This document shows, piece by piece, positions 63,719-64,000 of a stretch of DNA of 64,000 bases. A program made the position numbers and the translations under genes. Source of the stretch: Notoacmeibacter sp. MSK16QG-6 (GTDB lineage: Bacteria > Pseudomonadota > Alphaproteobacteria > Rhizobiales > Rhizobiaceae); contig NZ_JAMYXM010000001.1 in NCBI RefSeq assembly GCF_024158145.1, positions 1,178,001 through 1,242,000 of the forward strand, written 5' to 3'. The number at the start of each line of letters is the position of its first letter. Within the stretch, counting starts at the first letter, position 1. Under the pieces are notes generated by a model. The model was not told where the DNA came from, made no database searches, and saw only the letters and a program-made list of their open reading frames with translations.

Positions 63719-64000
63719 ATGATTTTACGAGATCAATCGGGACTATCGACAATGCAGGCCGACTTGAGCGCGATGATCAATTCGTCGGGAAAAATGCGCA
63801 TGCTATCCCATCGCATGGCGATGGCGGCCCTATTGTCACAGAATGAATCGGGCGATGCGAACGCGGCCCTGTCGCGTTATCATGAAGCTCTGGAGGAATT
63901 TTGCGATATTTACCAGACGATCCGTGGATCGGGCGATGCATCGCGCCTGCTGCTCGAGAACGGGGTGCTCGACGCCAGAACGACCGGCTGCATCGACCGC
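63719..64000 (+). CDS. PilJ/type IV pili methyl-accepting-like domain protein (5' part only)
   Basis: The visible 94 codons run off the window. After a short N-terminus comes INSSGKMRMLSHRMA, which matches the PilJ-type sensor domain of type IV pili chemotaxis transducers and NIT-like proteins. There is no signal sequence or membrane segment in the visible part. Start 63719 (ATG) is used; an in-frame ATG at 63752 is as likely. Whether signalling domains follow cannot be seen. Confidence 0.7.
   Translation, partial: MILRDQSGLSTMQADLSAMINSSGKMRMLSHRMAMAALLSQNESGDANAALSRYHEALEEFCDIYQTIRGSGDASRLLLENGVLDARTTGCIDR

Noticed and set aside
1-64000. Mobile elements, tRNA/rRNA genes, CRISPR arrays and an origin of replication
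   Set aside because: I saw no transposase, integrase, tRNA-like clover leaf, regularly spaced repeat array or DnaA-box cluster. This was a reading by eye, so short degenerate cases could be missed.

Overview
The window is ordinary chromosomal sequence from an alphaproteobacterium, most probably of the order Hyphomicrobiales (Rhizobiales). The evidence is GC-rich coding with almost no gaps, the blocks sppA-ihfB, rsmI-yraN, mutS/maeB/glnD/murJ/trpS and dnaJ-pmtA-pyrF, an Omp25/31-type barrel, the ornithine-lipid gene olsB and phosphatidylethanolamine methyltransferase pmtA, and alphaproteobacterial regulatory sites (Irr, LexA, RpoH and CtrA type). I saw no tRNA or rRNA gene, insertion sequence, prophage or CRISPR array.

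Layout. 1-2000: LPS transport genes lptC-lptA-lptB (minus; lptB runs off the left edge). 2136-6740: sppA, ihfB, a DUF2244 protein, nth, a CysZ-like protein and a PfkB-family sugar/nucleoside kinase. 6866-9608: an outer-membrane barrel and hrcA-grpE (minus). 9717-13670: rph-rdgB-hemW-rsmI-yraN (plus). 13959-17477: two RNA methyltransferases, lspA and a YhdH/AcuI reductase. 17571-31653: a hybrid sensor kinase, olsB, mutS (minus), maeB, glnD, murJ, trpS. 31742-35550: a stress protein, nfuA behind an Irr-type box, an SMR pump, an L,D-transpeptidase, mmcB behind a perfect LexA box, and an A/T-rich membrane protein. 35620-41836: a minus-strand YnjBCD-type ABC operon with hrpB, apparently headed by a 31-residue ORF. 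42177-48466: pheT without pheS, a small barrel, a glutaredoxin-MauE protein, a Gfo/Idh/MocA oxidoreductase and a TetR/membrane-protein pair with a double operator. 48700-56435: dnaK, an intercalated copper-chaperone cluster and acyltransferase, then dnaJ-pmtA-pyrF. 56656-64000: phaZ, a LapG-type transglutaminase-like protease behind a CtrA-type box, gshB-comM, a GGDEF/EAL protein, an RlpA protein and the start of a PilJ-domain gene.

Together the genes cover envelope building (lptABC, lspA, murJ, olsB, pmtA, ldt, rlpA), protein quality control (hrcA, grpE, dnaK, dnaJ, sppA), genome maintenance (nth, mutS, mmcB, rdgB, ihfB), RNA processing and modification (rph, rsmI, two MTases), nitrogen and carbon control (glnD, maeB, phaZ) and metal or redox supply (nfuA, SCO, PCuAC, gshB).

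I found no clearly new multi-gene system. The most notable items are the short ORF that overlaps the ynjB-type gene as TGATG, the paired operator of the TetR locus, the A/T-rich membrane protein behind mmcB, the hairpin in front of glnD, and three places where usually linked genes are apart (dnaK/dnaJ, pheS/pheT, yraN/gshB).
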